A DNA stretch of 64,000 nucleotides from CAZGUG01 sp964625335. GTDB taxonomy: Bacteria > Bacillota > Clostridia > Ch29. The position numbers and the translations under genes were made by a program. The stretch is taken from contig CAZVBE010000005.1 in assembly GCA_964625335.1 (NCBI GenBank), positions 52,215-116,214 of the forward strand, in the 5' to 3' direction. Below are positions 16,901-24,852 of this stretch, piece by piece (within the stretch, counting starts at the first letter, position 1; the number at the start of each line of letters is the position of its first letter). The notes beneath the pieces are model-generated. The model saw nothing but the letters and a program-made list of their open reading frames with translations. It was not told where the DNA came from and searched no databases.

Positions 16901-17482
16901 ATGGCAAAGGATGTTAAGAATATTTTATTCGTCGGCGTTGGTGGACAGGGTATTATACTGACCAGCAAGGTTTTATCAACGGCATTGGTTAATGCCGGCT
17001 ATGACGTCAAGATGTCCGAAGTACACGGAATGGCCCAAAGGGGCGGCAGCGTTACCACCCAGGTAAGATACGGGGAAAAGGTATACTCACCGATAATAGG
17101 CAAGGGTCAGGCGGATATCATAGTATCCTTTGAGAGGATGGAAGCCATGAGGATGCTGGAATACCTGAAAAAGGACGGCACCATGGTGGTGAATGACCAT
17201 GCCATTCCTTCCATGCCCATACTTACGGGTGATGCTGAATACCCGGAAGGGATAACAGACGAGCTTAAGAGCAAGGCAAAGACCATAGTGTTCAAGGCAG
17301 CCGAGGTGGCAAGGCAACTGGGCAATCCAAAAACGCAGAACATCGTACTGCTTGGAGCCTTGGTTAAAGCCTTCGGTCTTGAAAGCCTCGACTGGAATAA
17401 GGCAATAGAGGAAGAGGTTAAGCCAAGGTTTGTGGAGATAAACAAGAAAGCCCTTCAAAAAGGGATGGAACTGGCAGGCTAG
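16901..17482 (+). CDS. iorB: Indolepyruvate ferredoxin oxidoreductase, beta subunit
   Basis: 193-residue gamma-domain partner of IorA. Family blocks are FVGVGGQGIILTSKVLS at the N-terminus and SEVHGMAQRGGSVTTQVRYG. The two subunits together oxidise aryl pyruvates from Trp, Phe and Tyr transamination. It starts two bases after iorA stops, so expression is coupled. The ptb-iorA-iorB order suggests that the CoA ester is turned into an acyl phosphate for energy conservation. A long palindrome that can act as terminator lies about 80 bases downstream. Confidence 0.93.
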   Translation: MAKDVKNILFVGVGGQGIILTSKVLSTALVNAGYDVKMSEVHGMAQRGGSVTTQVRYGEKVYSPIIGKGQADIIVSFERMEAMRMLEYLKKDGTMVVNDHAIPSMPILTGDAEYPEGITDELKSKAKTIVFKAAEVARQLGNPKTQNIVLLGALVKAFGLESLDWNKAIEEEVKPRFVEINKKALQKGMELAG

Positions 17483-17523
17483 CAAACAAAAGCAAACAAA
17501 AGGGACGGTTCTTTTTGTTTCAC
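17483..17523. repeat. A/T-rich short repeat with inverted ends
   Basis: Directly after iorB the unit AGCAAACAAA occurs twice, followed by AAAAGGGACGGTTC and TTTTTGTTT. AAACAAAA and TTTTTGTTT pair as an imperfect hairpin. Its form resembles short dispersed repeats common between clostridial genes, but copy number in this genome cannot be judged from one window. Confidence 0.3.
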
Positions 17524-17560
17524 ATACAGGGGGATATTCCCTATATACAAAAAAACAAAT

Positions 17561-17595
17561 AAAAAGAGATGGTTCATTTGAACCATCTCTTTTTA
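17561..17595. terminator. Perfect 16-bp palindrome, probable bidirectional terminator
   Basis: AAAAAGAGATGGTTCA (17561-17576) and its exact complement (17579-17594) flank a two-base loop. The T-rich end on either strand makes it a candidate terminator in both directions, ending the ptb-ior unit on the plus strand. Confidence 0.7.
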
Positions 17596-17646
17596 TCCCT
17601 CCCACCATCGGGTTTAATATACCGTTTCAATCCAGTTTATTATATG

Positions 17647-17742
17647 TTATGGTGCATTTATCAGTTTGGCAACTTCCTCTTCGGTTTCAACTGCAAGCCA
17701 TTCTTCTTTTTCAGCATAAAACAATAGCTGACGGGGTAGCAT
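17647..17742 (-). other. Short coding-like remnant in a gene-poor gap
   Basis: The 368-base gap between iorB and the next gene holds a repeat, the palindrome and this minus-strand open stretch of 31 codons. It begins MLPRQLLFYAEKEEWLAVET and closes in an acidic helix ending LINAP. The frame extends upstream a few more codons before a stop. It could be the tail of a lost gene or chance; I do not recognise a family, and no ribosome binding site is seen. Confidence 0.25.
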
Positions 17743-17850
17743 TAAGGCTATTACAAGGATTATTTTTCGGTATTATCTTTTGGTATTATTTGTGATAACA
17801 TTGCATTAGGAATGGGAATATAATTGCATGGAAAAGGGGAGGGGAGCATT

Positions 17851-18216
17851 GTGAAGGCTAAAAAATATCTTTGGCTTCCTGCAGGGATTGGCTTAATCTA
17901 TACCCTGTTTATTTCACTTTTTGCAGCGGATGCATTTTCAGGAGATGCTTTGTTATCCGAAAAAATCGTAGGATTTATTATTCATCTGATGCCGTCGATT
18001 GTATCATTAATAATCCTGGCAGTCTCATGGAAAAGCCCTGTAAAAGGCGGTGCTTTATTCATTCTCTTAAGTGTTGTATTTACGCTTTATTTCGGAACAT
18101 ATAAGTCTATACTTAACTTCCTGGTTATTTCATTCCCCTTAGCAGTTATAGGTATATTGTTTATAATCCTTCAGGTTGCCAAAGACAAAAGGATGGCCGG
18201 TAGCAAAAAAGCATAA
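17851..18216 (+). CDS. Small four-helix membrane protein
   Basis: 121 residues, almost entirely four hydrophobic segments with short polar loops and a basic C-terminus ending RMAGSKKA. GTG 17851 is chosen because AGGGGAGGGGAG lies just before it; the longer TTG start at 17824 has no such site. The size and four-helix layout resemble DUF7670-like proteins, which is a weak similarity from memory. The function is unknown. It is the first intact gene of the accessory zone. Confidence 0.65.
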   Translation: MKAKKYLWLPAGIGLIYTLFISLFAADAFSGDALLSEKIVGFIIHLMPSIVSLIILAVSWKSPVKGGALFILLSVVFTLYFGTYKSILNFLVISFPLAVIGILFIILQVAKDKRMAGSKKA

Positions 18217-18329
18217 TTGTCTGATGAATGCGGCCGGGATGACCAATCATGAAAATGGAACCGCATTTTTTATGAGCTCTTTTAACTATGAAACCACGGT
18301 CGTGTAAGATGGGAGAGGGGGAGCACAAA

Positions 18330-18887
18330 TTGCCGGAATTAGAGATACGAAGGCCAAGGCCCGATGATATTAAAGAGCTAAACCAGTTCTTTAAGATGGT
18401 TTTAACGGATACCTTTGCCAAAGAAGGGCTGGCGCACATGACCCAGGAGATTGAGAAGGAAATTAATGATAAAAAAAACATTCTGAATGAAGACATTGAA
18501 TCAAACGGAGAAAAACGATACTTTCTTATTGCACTGGATAATGGAAAGATTATAGGTACAATTGAATACGGTCCCACAGGACGGTTGATTATTGAGTGCA
18601 CCGGTGGAGAGCTGGAAGGCGTGGTTGAGGTGGGAACGGTTTTCGTCCACCCGGACTATCAAAGGCAGGGTGTTGGGACATTAATGCTGAATATGATTTA
18701 CCTGACTTTTATAAATAGAAATATCAAAGAATTCTGTCTGGACAGTGGATATACAAATGCTCAAAGGATATGGAAAAAGAAATTCGGGGAACCCGGCTAT
18801 ATTGTGAAGGATTATTGGGGCAAGGGCTATGACCATATGGTTTGGAGAAAGCATACCGGCGGTCTCCCGATAGTGTTTAGGATATGA
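18330..18887 (+). CDS. GNAT-family N-acetyltransferase
   Basis: 185 residues. The start is TTG 18330, after GAGAGGGGGAG at good spacing, which gives MPELEIRRPRPDDIKELNQF, the normal first strand-helix of the fold. The acetyl-CoA-binding motif A is clear: VGTVFVHPDYQRQGVGTLML (Q/RxxGxG/A as QRQGVG). The acceptor substrate is unknown. The N-terminal helix region is longer than average and charged. The remnant of a DUF5655-like gene starts 16 bases downstream. Confidence 0.85.
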   Translation: MPELEIRRPRPDDIKELNQFFKMVLTDTFAKEGLAHMTQEIEKEINDKKNILNEDIESNGEKRYFLIALDNGKIIGTIEYGPTGRLIIECTGGELEGVVEVGTVFVHPDYQRQGVGTLMLNMIYLTFINRNIKEFCLDSGYTNAQRIWKKKFGEPGYIVKDYWGKGYDHMVWRKHTGGLPIVFRI

Positions 18888-18903
18888 AGAAAGGGTGTTT
18901 AAG

Positions 18904-19071
18904 ATGGATACCTTTGGATTGGGTCATCGCATTCAAAGTCCCCGAATAGTAGAATCGGTTGAACCGTATCCGAACCGCTGGACTCACCATGTAATTATTC
19001 AAAGCCATTCTGATATTGATGAGGAAATCATGGATTGGCTAAACCAGGCATATTTATTTGCCTGCAGGTAA
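18904..19071 (+). pseudogene. DUF5655-like C-terminal fragment (55 codons)
   Basis: Open frame of 55 codons that reads like the C-terminal end of a DUF5655-type protein: RIVESVEPYPNRWTHHVII, then DIDEEIMDWLNQAYLFA. The upstream half of the domain is absent, since the preceding acetyltransferase stop lies only 16 bases away. AAAGGGTG lies upstream of the ATG, so a short peptide could still be made. The family match is from memory of the motif, so the label is tentative; a truncated relic is the simplest reading. Confidence 0.5.
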
Positions 19072-19136
19072 CCCGATAAAAGGGGTGGCTTCAAGGATCC
19101 GGAGGAGCAATAAAAGAAACGGAACGTGAATGCAAA

Positions 19137-19979
19137 TTGTTCAAGTTGGGAGGAGTATTTACGGAAAAATACGTTTTGATGCAGGAAAAGGAAACACTGC
19201 TTATTCCGCTTCTGGGAAAAGCAAAGGAAAATGAAAAGGAAAAGCCTGTACTTATTGACAAAAAGGCGGCTGAAATTGTCAATCAGATTGATTACGACTT
19301 CGAATCGTTGAAAGTACCCGAAAAGACAAACATAATGATGTGTATGAGGGCAAAGCTTATTGATAACTTTGTCAGAAATTTTTTTACAGGTGGAAAAGAA
19401 GGTGCTGCTCTGCATTTAGGGTGCGGGCTTGACAGCAGGTATGACAGAATCGGGAATGACAGTATTGACTGGTATGACGTAGACTTTAAGGAAGTCATTG
19501 ATATACGGCGGCATTTTTACAGCGAAACAGACAATTATAGAATGATAGCAACTTCTGTTACATATCCTGATTGGATAGAAAAAATTCCGTCCGGAGAAAA
19601 GCATTACATAGTCATAGCAGAAGGCCTGTTTATGTATCTTAAGGAGGATGAAATAAAGAAGTTAATAAACAGGCTGAAAGAGAGGATTGGCAGTTATACC
19701 CTGATCTTTGATGCTTTTAGCGTCACTGCCGCAAAAAGAATAAAAGATCACCCGTCGTTAAAGAAAACCGGTGCCATGGTTCACTGGGGTATTAACAATC
19801 CTGAAGAACTCGTCAAATGGGGATTGGGGATTCAATTTATAGAAGAAATGTATTTCACAGATAATGTAGAAATCAGAAAACTAAACACCGGTACCAGGCT
19901 TGTGTTTAAACTGGCAAACCTGTTTAAGACTGCTAAAACAGCCCATAGGGTATTGGTTTGCAGGATAGGTTGTCAATAA
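19137..19979 (+). CDS. LCM/TcmP-type class I SAM methyltransferase
   Basis: 280 residues of the leucine carboxyl methyltransferase superfamily (PF04072), which includes TcmP-like O-methyltransferases. Motif I, which binds S-adenosylmethionine, is ALHLGCGLDSRYDRI; next come WYDVDFKEVIDIRR and IVIAEGLFMYLKEDEI. Bacterial members often methylate carboxyl or hydroxyl groups of small metabolites. The start is uncertain: TTG 19137 has a poor site, while GGAGGAG lies in frame at 19101. Between the usual N-terminal LGGV and ETLLIPLLGKA there is an extra stretch (FTEKYVLMQEK), so the N-terminus may have been altered. Confidence 0.82.
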   Translation: MFKLGGVFTEKYVLMQEKETLLIPLLGKAKENEKEKPVLIDKKAAEIVNQIDYDFESLKVPEKTNIMMCMRAKLIDNFVRNFFTGGKEGAALHLGCGLDSRYDRIGNDSIDWYDVDFKEVIDIRRHFYSETDNYRMIATSVTYPDWIEKIPSGEKHYIVIAEGLFMYLKEDEIKKLINRLKERIGSYTLIFDAFSVTAAKRIKDHPSLKKTGAMVHWGINNPEELVKWGLGIQFIEEMYFTDNVEIRKLNTGTRLVFKLANLFKTAKTAHRVLVCRIGCQ

Positions 19980-20150
19980 AAAACTGATTTATTGGTTCTG
20001 TTAAGATTGAACATGGCAGGGGAAATGTTAAGCTGATTGTTGGCGTAATGAATGGGTTAAGGGAATACACTGCCAGAATTAAGACAATATCCTATGGACT
20101 GCCATTTTTGAGATTAATTTTAGAAGTCAGACTAGATCAGTATTTAAACA

Positions 20151-20255
20151 TTGTGCAGAGACAATGAGTCCTATAGAGTCACGATCAGCTACGGCTATCA
20201 TAAGAATGAGAATCCGCTTTCCAACCTGACCGCGGAAGTGGGAGGCATCATTTAA
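20151..20255 (+). other. Coding-like remnant in the 19980-20327 gap
   Basis: This gap of about 350 bases holds no intact gene. One plus-strand frame from TTG 20151 reads LCRDNESYRVTISYGYHKNE, then NPLSNLTAEVGGII and a stop. The residue pattern looks like real protein, but it has no ribosome binding site and I do not recognise a family. It is probably the tail of a lost gene, in keeping with the other relics nearby. Confidence 0.3.
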
Positions 20256-20327
20256 AAGGTATGTTGCAGCATTAGATATATGATTATGGTTAACGGGTTT
20301 AATTTGCACGGGATGGGAGATTATGAC

Positions 20328-20864
20328 ATGGTGGAAATCTTGAAAAAACTACAGGGTGGGGATTTGCGTTCGATTGGCAGAGCTAATGAAGTGGTAGGCG
20401 ACGTTTTGGACAACAGTTCATTATTCGGTCAACTTTTTGACGGGATGTGCAGCAAAGACCCTGTTATACGGATGAGGGCGGCGGATGCTGTCGAGAAGGT
20501 AACCCGTTCCAATACCGATTTGCTTGTCCCGTTCAAAAAGAGGTTGATTGAGGAAGTATCGCAAATAGAACAGCAGGAAGTGCGGTGGCATGTCGCACAG
20601 ATGTTTCCGCGGTTGGATTTGGAAAGAGACGAGCTTGAGCGGGTTTTTCAATTGTTGCTTGAATGGATTAAAGGCAGCAAAAGTAATATAGTAAAGGTCA
20701 ATTCAATGCAGTCTTTATATGATATTGCGATAATGCATCCGTGTTTATAACAGGCGGTTATTGAGGAGTTGCGTGTTTTAATAACAACCGGAAGACCGTC
20801 GGTTGTAAGCCGGGGGAGAAAGCTTCTCAAAAATTTTGAAATACATAATAGGAGAACTATATGA
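20328..20864 (+). pseudogene. HEAT-repeat protein gene with one in-frame stop
   Basis: The frame from ATG 20328 (GGGAGA seven bases upstream) encodes an alpha-helical HEAT-type protein: LRSIGRANEVVGDVL, DPVIRMRAADAVEKVT, EVRWHVAQMFPRLDL and IVKVNSMQSLYDIA. A TAA at 20748-20750 follows HPCL. In the same frame the sequence goes on for 37 codons with clear family character (QAVIEELRVLITTGRPSVVS, RGRKLLKNFE) before TGA at 20862. The helix that straddles the stop is what a complete member would need, so a single nonsense mutation explains it. Readthrough or sequencing error are the alternatives. The intact family is often found beside regulators or acetyltransferases; its role is unknown. Confidence 0.75.
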
Positions 20865-20912
20865 GAAAAATAAATATTGAATGAAAAAATAAACATTAAA
20901 CAGGGGATGCTT

Positions 20913-22295
20913 ATGTACAGAAAAATAAGTCTGCTATTGATAGTCACAATAATAGTCGCAGGGGCAGGTTGCATAAACCGCCGAACCACGCCCCCCGATG
21001 CCAGGCCCGCCCCGGGACAGCAGTCCGGCCTGCCCAAAGAGGACAGGCTGGCAAAGTCCGACCGGGAAGCTGTGGAGGAGAATATTAACGGTTTTAACAT
21101 AGAAGATGACCTGAAAATTACCCGGACCACACAGAAGGACGGAAAAGCAAAAATATCCGGGCTTACCCGGCAGCAGAGTTCACAGATGGTAAAAAAAGTC
21201 GGATCCAAGGAGATGAATACCGTACTCCATGAATATAACACCACCCTGCCCGAAGGAGTAAATGATGCAGTCAGGTATACCGAATATGACTTCTCCTATG
21301 ATTATTTTCTTGTGACAGCGGAGAACGGTGCGAATATCCGTGAAAACCCTGTGCCCGACGCCGCCGTAGTTGCAAGTGTGGAGAACCTGGACAAGGTGTC
21401 ACTTTTACAGAGGGTTGACAGTGACGAGCTTCAGGGCTCAAATATATGGTACAGGGTAGGGTTCGCTGATGGCAACCAGATAAATGAAGGCTATCTTCAC
21501 TCATCGGAAGGCACTCCCAGGACCTTTCGTTTTGGAAGGATGCAGGACGCAGTAAACGAGCTAAGGCAGCAGGTATCCCAGGGTGCCCTGCACTTTGTCA
21601 GCAACTATAAAAACCAAAACGGTGCGCCGCCTCAAAAAGGGGAGGCAGCAGTAGACGAGTATGGTTACAGGGTTTATCACAGCGCTCCCGCATACGGGCA
21701 GGCAGACACCGGCGGCGACTTCAGGTATATACCCGACGGGATGCTTGTTAGGATACTTGAAGCGACTGATGACCTTTATCATGTCAACGCTCCCACCTTT
21801 GGCGGAAATTATTATATACCCAAAAAGTACATTGACGGGGAAGCCACTTTAAACCGGCTGAACCATGTGGTTGTAATAGACAGAAGTCAGCAGAATCAAG
21901 CTTCCTTTGAAGTTGGCGAAAACGGTCTGAACTTAATCTCATACACCCTGTCCACTACAGGGATTCCGGGAAATTTCTCCTTTGAGACTACCCTTGGAAG
22001 TTATAAGGTCATTGAAAAAAAAGACCGCTTTGAGTATTTAAAAAGCGATACCCAGGATATTGCGGGCTATGCGCCCTTTGCAGTAAGGTTCACCGGCGGA
22101 GCCTATATCCACGGCGTTCCGGTGGCATACGAGGAAGAGGACGGGGAGAGGGTAGACCCCGGACCTATTGAATACCTTCATACCATTGGTACATTTCCAC
22201 GCTCCAATATGTGCGTCCGCAATTATACAAGTCATGCGGAGTTTCTTTATAACTGGTTAGACAGTCAAAACGGTGCCGTTGTTGTTATAGAATAA
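20913..22295 (+). CDS. L,D-transpeptidase-like lipoprotein with SH3-type domains
   Basis: 460 residues from ATG 20913, preferred over 20877 because CAGGGGATGCTT precedes it and a lipoprotein signal follows (lipobox AGAGC, Cys at residue 20). Two SH3-like segments follow, one with ANIRENPVPDAAVVASVENL and one around YRVYHSAPAYGQ. The C-terminal third is a YkuD catalytic domain with YIHGVPV and RSNMCVRN. The usual active-site string is SHGCVRN or SHMCVRN; the His before MC is Asn here, while the Cys and Arg remain. The enzyme would make 3-3 peptide cross-links outside the membrane, if active. Confidence 0.82.
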   Translation: MYRKISLLLIVTIIVAGAGCINRRTTPPDARPAPGQQSGLPKEDRLAKSDREAVEENINGFNIEDDLKITRTTQKDGKAKISGLTRQQSSQMVKKVGSKEMNTVLHEYNTTLPEGVNDAVRYTEYDFSYDYFLVTAENGANIRENPVPDAAVVASVENLDKVSLLQRVDSDELQGSNIWYRVGFADGNQINEGYLHSSEGTPRTFRFGRMQDAVNELRQQVSQGALHFVSNYKNQNGAPPQKGEAAVDEYGYRVYHSAPAYGQADTGGDFRYIPDGMLVRILEATDDLYHVNAPTFGGNYYIPKKYIDGEATLNRLNHVVVIDRSQQNQASFEVGENGLNLISYTLSTTGIPGNFSFETTLGSYKVIEKKDRFEYLKSDTQDIAGYAPFAVRFTGGAYIHGVPVAYEEEDGERVDPGPIEYLHTIGTFPRSNMCVRNYTSHAEFLYNWLDSQNGAVVVIE

Positions 22296-22310
22296 AAAAA
22301 TAAAAATCTA

Positions 22311-22339
22311 TTGACATAGATTTAATATCGTAGTAATAT
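22311..22339 (+). promoter_or_regulatory. Promoter of the TetR-DUF2087-esterase operon
   Basis: Consensus -35 TTGACA (22311-22316) and -10 TAATAT (22334-22339) with exactly 17 bases between them, 46 bases before the TetR start codon. Confidence 0.8.
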
Positions 22340-22340
22340 A

Positions 22341-22356
22341 TTGAATGAAAGTTCAA
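22341..22356. promoter_or_regulatory. Putative TetR operator
   Basis: Inverted repeat TTGAA-N6-TTCAA directly downstream of the -10 box, covering the expected transcription start. The position suggests autoregulation by the adjacent TetR-family protein. Confidence 0.55.
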
Positions 22357-22384
22357 CCATAAGTTGCGAGGTGGTCTGTTATCT

Positions 22385-23011
22385 ATGGCAAGAAACAAGC
22401 AGCAAAATGAAAAGATGAGGGAAGAACGAAAAGAACAAATTCTGTCTAGCGCATTACATCAATTCGCAACCAAAGGTCTTTTTGCAACCAAGATAAAGGA
22501 TATTGCGGAAGCCGTAGGTATGGCACAGGGCCTTGTATATCATTACTATAAATCAAAGGACGAAATATACATAGAGCTTATAAAGAATGCCCTCGATAAA
22601 ATGAATATGGCTGTGATCTCACTAAAAGAGACGCCGCTGCCACCCCACGAAAAGATAAAAATGGCCATAGAGCAGCTGCTTCGGACAATTGAAAGCAGCG
22701 ATGATTTTACGCAAACCTGCCGCTTGATCGCCCATGCAACAAACTCAACGGCAATACCGGATGACGCGAAGAAACTGATTGAGCAAAAACGGGATATACC
22801 ATACCGGGAGATTGCGAAAATTATAGCCGACGGGCAAAAGGAAGGAACTATCGTTAAGGCTGATCCTGATGGATTGGCAGTGGTATTTTGGACATCCATT
22901 AACGGTTTGGCAATTTACAAAGCTACCCGCCAAGGTAATGCTGCCATGCCGGATGCGCGCATACTAATAAATATGTTTGTGAAGGAGAATAGTTATGGAA
23001 CAAAAAATTAA
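22385..23011 (+). CDS. TetR-family transcriptional regulator
   Basis: 208 residues from ATG 22385 (GAGGTGG upstream). The N-terminal DNA-binding domain is standard: REERKEQILSSALHQFATKG, then TKIKDIAEAVGMAQGLVYHY with the recognition helix and YYKSKDEIY. The C-terminal ligand domain is not specific enough to name an inducer. It lies at the head of an operon with a DUF2087 protein (17-base overlap) and an alpha/beta hydrolase, so the hydrolase substrate or product may be the effector. A palindrome on its own promoter suggests autorepression. Confidence 0.9.
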   Translation: MARNKQQNEKMREERKEQILSSALHQFATKGLFATKIKDIAEAVGMAQGLVYHYYKSKDEIYIELIKNALDKMNMAVISLKETPLPPHEKIKMAIEQLLRTIESSDDFTQTCRLIAHATNSTAIPDDAKKLIEQKRDIPYREIAKIIADGQKEGTIVKADPDGLAVVFWTSINGLAIYKATRQGNAAMPDARILINMFVKENSYGTKN

Positions 23012-23282
23012 ACGATTTTTAGATGACCGGGGAAGGCTAAAGCAAATACCGTCCAAGAGCAGCGTGCGCCAGGAAGCGTATCGGTATCTGGGCAGCAAAT
23101 TCGAGGCCGGTATAAAATACACCGAAAAAGAAGTCAATGAGGTGTTGACAAAATGGAGTACCGTTGGAGACTATTTTTTGCTGCGCAGAGGTCTTATAGA
23201 GAGCAAGTTTTTAAACAGAGCCGCTGATGGAAGCCAATACTGGAAAAATCCGCCGCAGGAAAATATTTACGTTAAAGAATAG
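22995..23282 (+). CDS. DUF2087 protein
   Basis: 95 residues matching the DUF2087 pattern: IKRFLDDRGRLKQIPSKSS at the start, then YTEKEVNEVLTKW and DYFLLRRGLIESKFLNR, close to the DYxxLRRxLVdxgfLxR core of that family. DUF2087 domains are often fused to or next to helix-turn-helix regulators and may bind DNA or protein; the role is unproven. The gene overlaps the TetR gene by 17 bases and ends nine bases before the esterase start. GAAGGAGAATAGTT precedes the ATG. Confidence 0.85.
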   Translation: MEQKIKRFLDDRGRLKQIPSKSSVRQEAYRYLGSKFEAGIKYTEKEVNEVLTKWSTVGDYFLLRRGLIESKFLNRAADGSQYWKNPPQENIYVKE

Positions 23283-23291
23283 GGGGATATT

Positions 23292-24215
23292 ATGCAGAGT
23301 TTAAGAAGCCGTATGTTTATCGGATTTATAAAAAACCGGCATCTTTTCAAATTAAGATTAAAACCCGAAGTGATTGACGAGAATTTTTCGGTTCAAGAAT
23401 TCCGTAAAAGTGTTGATGAGGTATCAAGAAAATCAAACCGTATCCCCAAAGATATTGAGGTTGTACCAACCAATGTTAAGAACATGTACGCGGAATGGAT
23501 TATACCTAAAGGTGCACCGGAGGAAAAGGTGATTTTATACACTCACGGGGGTGGATTTATTTCCGGGTCTTGTCTGACGCACCGCGGGCATGTTTCTAAA
23601 TTTGCGCTGGGAAGCAGGATAAAGGCATTGTTGTTTGATTACAGGCTGGCACCTGAACATCCTTATCCTGCCGCAGTAAATGATTGCGTGACCGCGTATC
23701 TTTGGCTTTTGGAGCAGGGATATTTATCATCAGACATAATAGTATGCGGTGAATCTGCTGGGGGGACATTAGCCCTGGCAACGCTTATAGCATTAAGGGA
23801 CCGGGAGGCTCCCATGCCAAGCGGCGGGGTGTCCATTTCACCGGTTACCGACCTTACCTGCAGTGCCAAGTCATTTACAACCAATGCAAAAAAAGATATA
23901 GCCCCGCTTAATTCATGGTCGGTATGGACTAAATACTATATTGGAGATAATGACCCGGGACAGCCGTGGCTGTCGCCGCAAAAGGCAGACCTTAACAGCT
24001 TGCCGCCTATTTTGCTGTGTGTCGGGACCAATGAAATACACCTTGATGATACGGTTAATTTTGCTAAAAAAGCTAAAGGCCAGGGCACCGAAACAACACT
24101 AATGACCTGGGAAGGTATGGTCCATGCATTTCCAATAATGTCCCCCCTTTTTCCCGAGGCAAAGAAGGCTATGGACGATATTTGCGTATTCATCCGGCAA
24201 AGACTTGCAGCTTAA
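23292..24215 (+). CDS. HSL-family alpha/beta hydrolase (esterase)
   Basis: 307-residue hormone-sensitive-lipase type carboxylesterase. The oxyanion motif HGGG is in YTHGGGFISG (about residue 86), the nucleophile serine in CGESAGGTLALA (about 154), the acid probably in NEIHLDD (about 250) and the histidine in VHAFPIM (about 277). No signal peptide is present, so it acts inside the cell. It may detoxify or use ester compounds sensed by the TetR protein of the same operon. AGGGGGATATT precedes the ATG. A strong terminator follows. Confidence 0.9.
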   Translation: MQSLRSRMFIGFIKNRHLFKLRLKPEVIDENFSVQEFRKSVDEVSRKSNRIPKDIEVVPTNVKNMYAEWIIPKGAPEEKVILYTHGGGFISGSCLTHRGHVSKFALGSRIKALLFDYRLAPEHPYPAAVNDCVTAYLWLLEQGYLSSDIIVCGESAGGTLALATLIALRDREAPMPSGGVSISPVTDLTCSAKSFTTNAKKDIAPLNSWSVWTKYYIGDNDPGQPWLSPQKADLNSLPPILLCVGTNEIHLDDTVNFAKKAKGQGTETTLMTWEGMVHAFPIMSPLFPEAKKAMDDICVFIRQRLAA

Positions 24216-24235
24216 ACGAAAAAAGACTTATAGAC

Positions 24236-24288
24236 GGCTCCTTTCTGACATGGCTGTTTAAATCCAGCCGGAAAGGAGCCTGATTTTT
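24236..24288 (+). terminator. Terminator of the TetR-esterase operon
   Basis: Stem GGCTCCTTTC (24236-24245) and GAAAGGAGCC (24271-24280) with a 25-base loop, followed by a T run at 24283-24287. Confidence 0.75.
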
Positions 24289-24430
24289 AATTGTTTAAAA
24301 GCCAAAGAGGGCGTATTTTAAAGCAGCAGGGGGAAATTCGGTTTTTTATGTTTAGCAGGAAATTAGAAACAACCGTAGAATGGTTATTAATGAATCAGAG
24401 TATATATGCTTGCTGCTATTATAAGGAGAT

Positions 24431-24604
24431 GTGAAAGAAATTGCAGGTGTTTTTGGAGGCTCTGCTGTTTGGTGGTATTCGTTGTCAACCGGAGCGAATG
24501 CGGTGCGGACACGTATTAATTCGCGAGGATTAGGCTGGGTTAACAAATTATCCGGCATTGCGATTACCGGGTTTGGAATAGCCGCTCTGGTAAACGTAAT
24601 CTAG
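24431..24604 (+). pseudogene. LysE-family exporter, C-terminal fragment
   Basis: A 57-codon frame from GTG 24431 encodes the last two segments of a LysE/RhtB amino-acid exporter: GVFGGSAVWWYSLSTGA, then WVNKLSGIAITGFGIAALV. The first ~140 residues of the family are absent from the upstream sequence in any frame. A Shine-Dalgarno-like AAGGAGAT abuts the GTG, too close for normal initiation. It is best read as a relic. Confidence 0.7.
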
Positions 24605-24631
24605 CATCCATTTTAAAGGAAGGTAAAGGGA

Positions 24632-24849
24632 ATGAGCATCACAAAAGTATTTTGGATTTGACAGACAGGATTGACAAACAGGATAATAAGAAAGCCTTCA
24701 TATTTTCAACGTCAACCGTTCCTCTGGAATTCATGCACAAAACCCTTAAGGGAAAGCTGATTGAAAAAGGGTTTGATATAATGGGGCATTATTACTGCAA
24801 AGATTTTAAAAGAGCGCAGGAGTTTAACCTGAGTATAAAAGAACTTTAA
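24632..24849 (+). pseudogene. Flavodoxin-family gene fragment
   Basis: The frame reads HHKSILDLTDRI, DNKKAFIFSTSTVP and LKGKLIEKGFDIMGHYYCKD, the second half of an FMN-binding flavodoxin of the clostridial type, in which an FSTSG-like loop contacts the isoalloxazine. The N-terminal phosphate-binding part is missing, the frame enters upstream without a start codon, and the C-terminus stops soon after the CKD segment with IKEL in place of the usual tail. TTG 24652 could start a 65-aa peptide, but nothing suggests that it is functional. Confidence 0.7.
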
Positions 24850-24852
24850 TCT

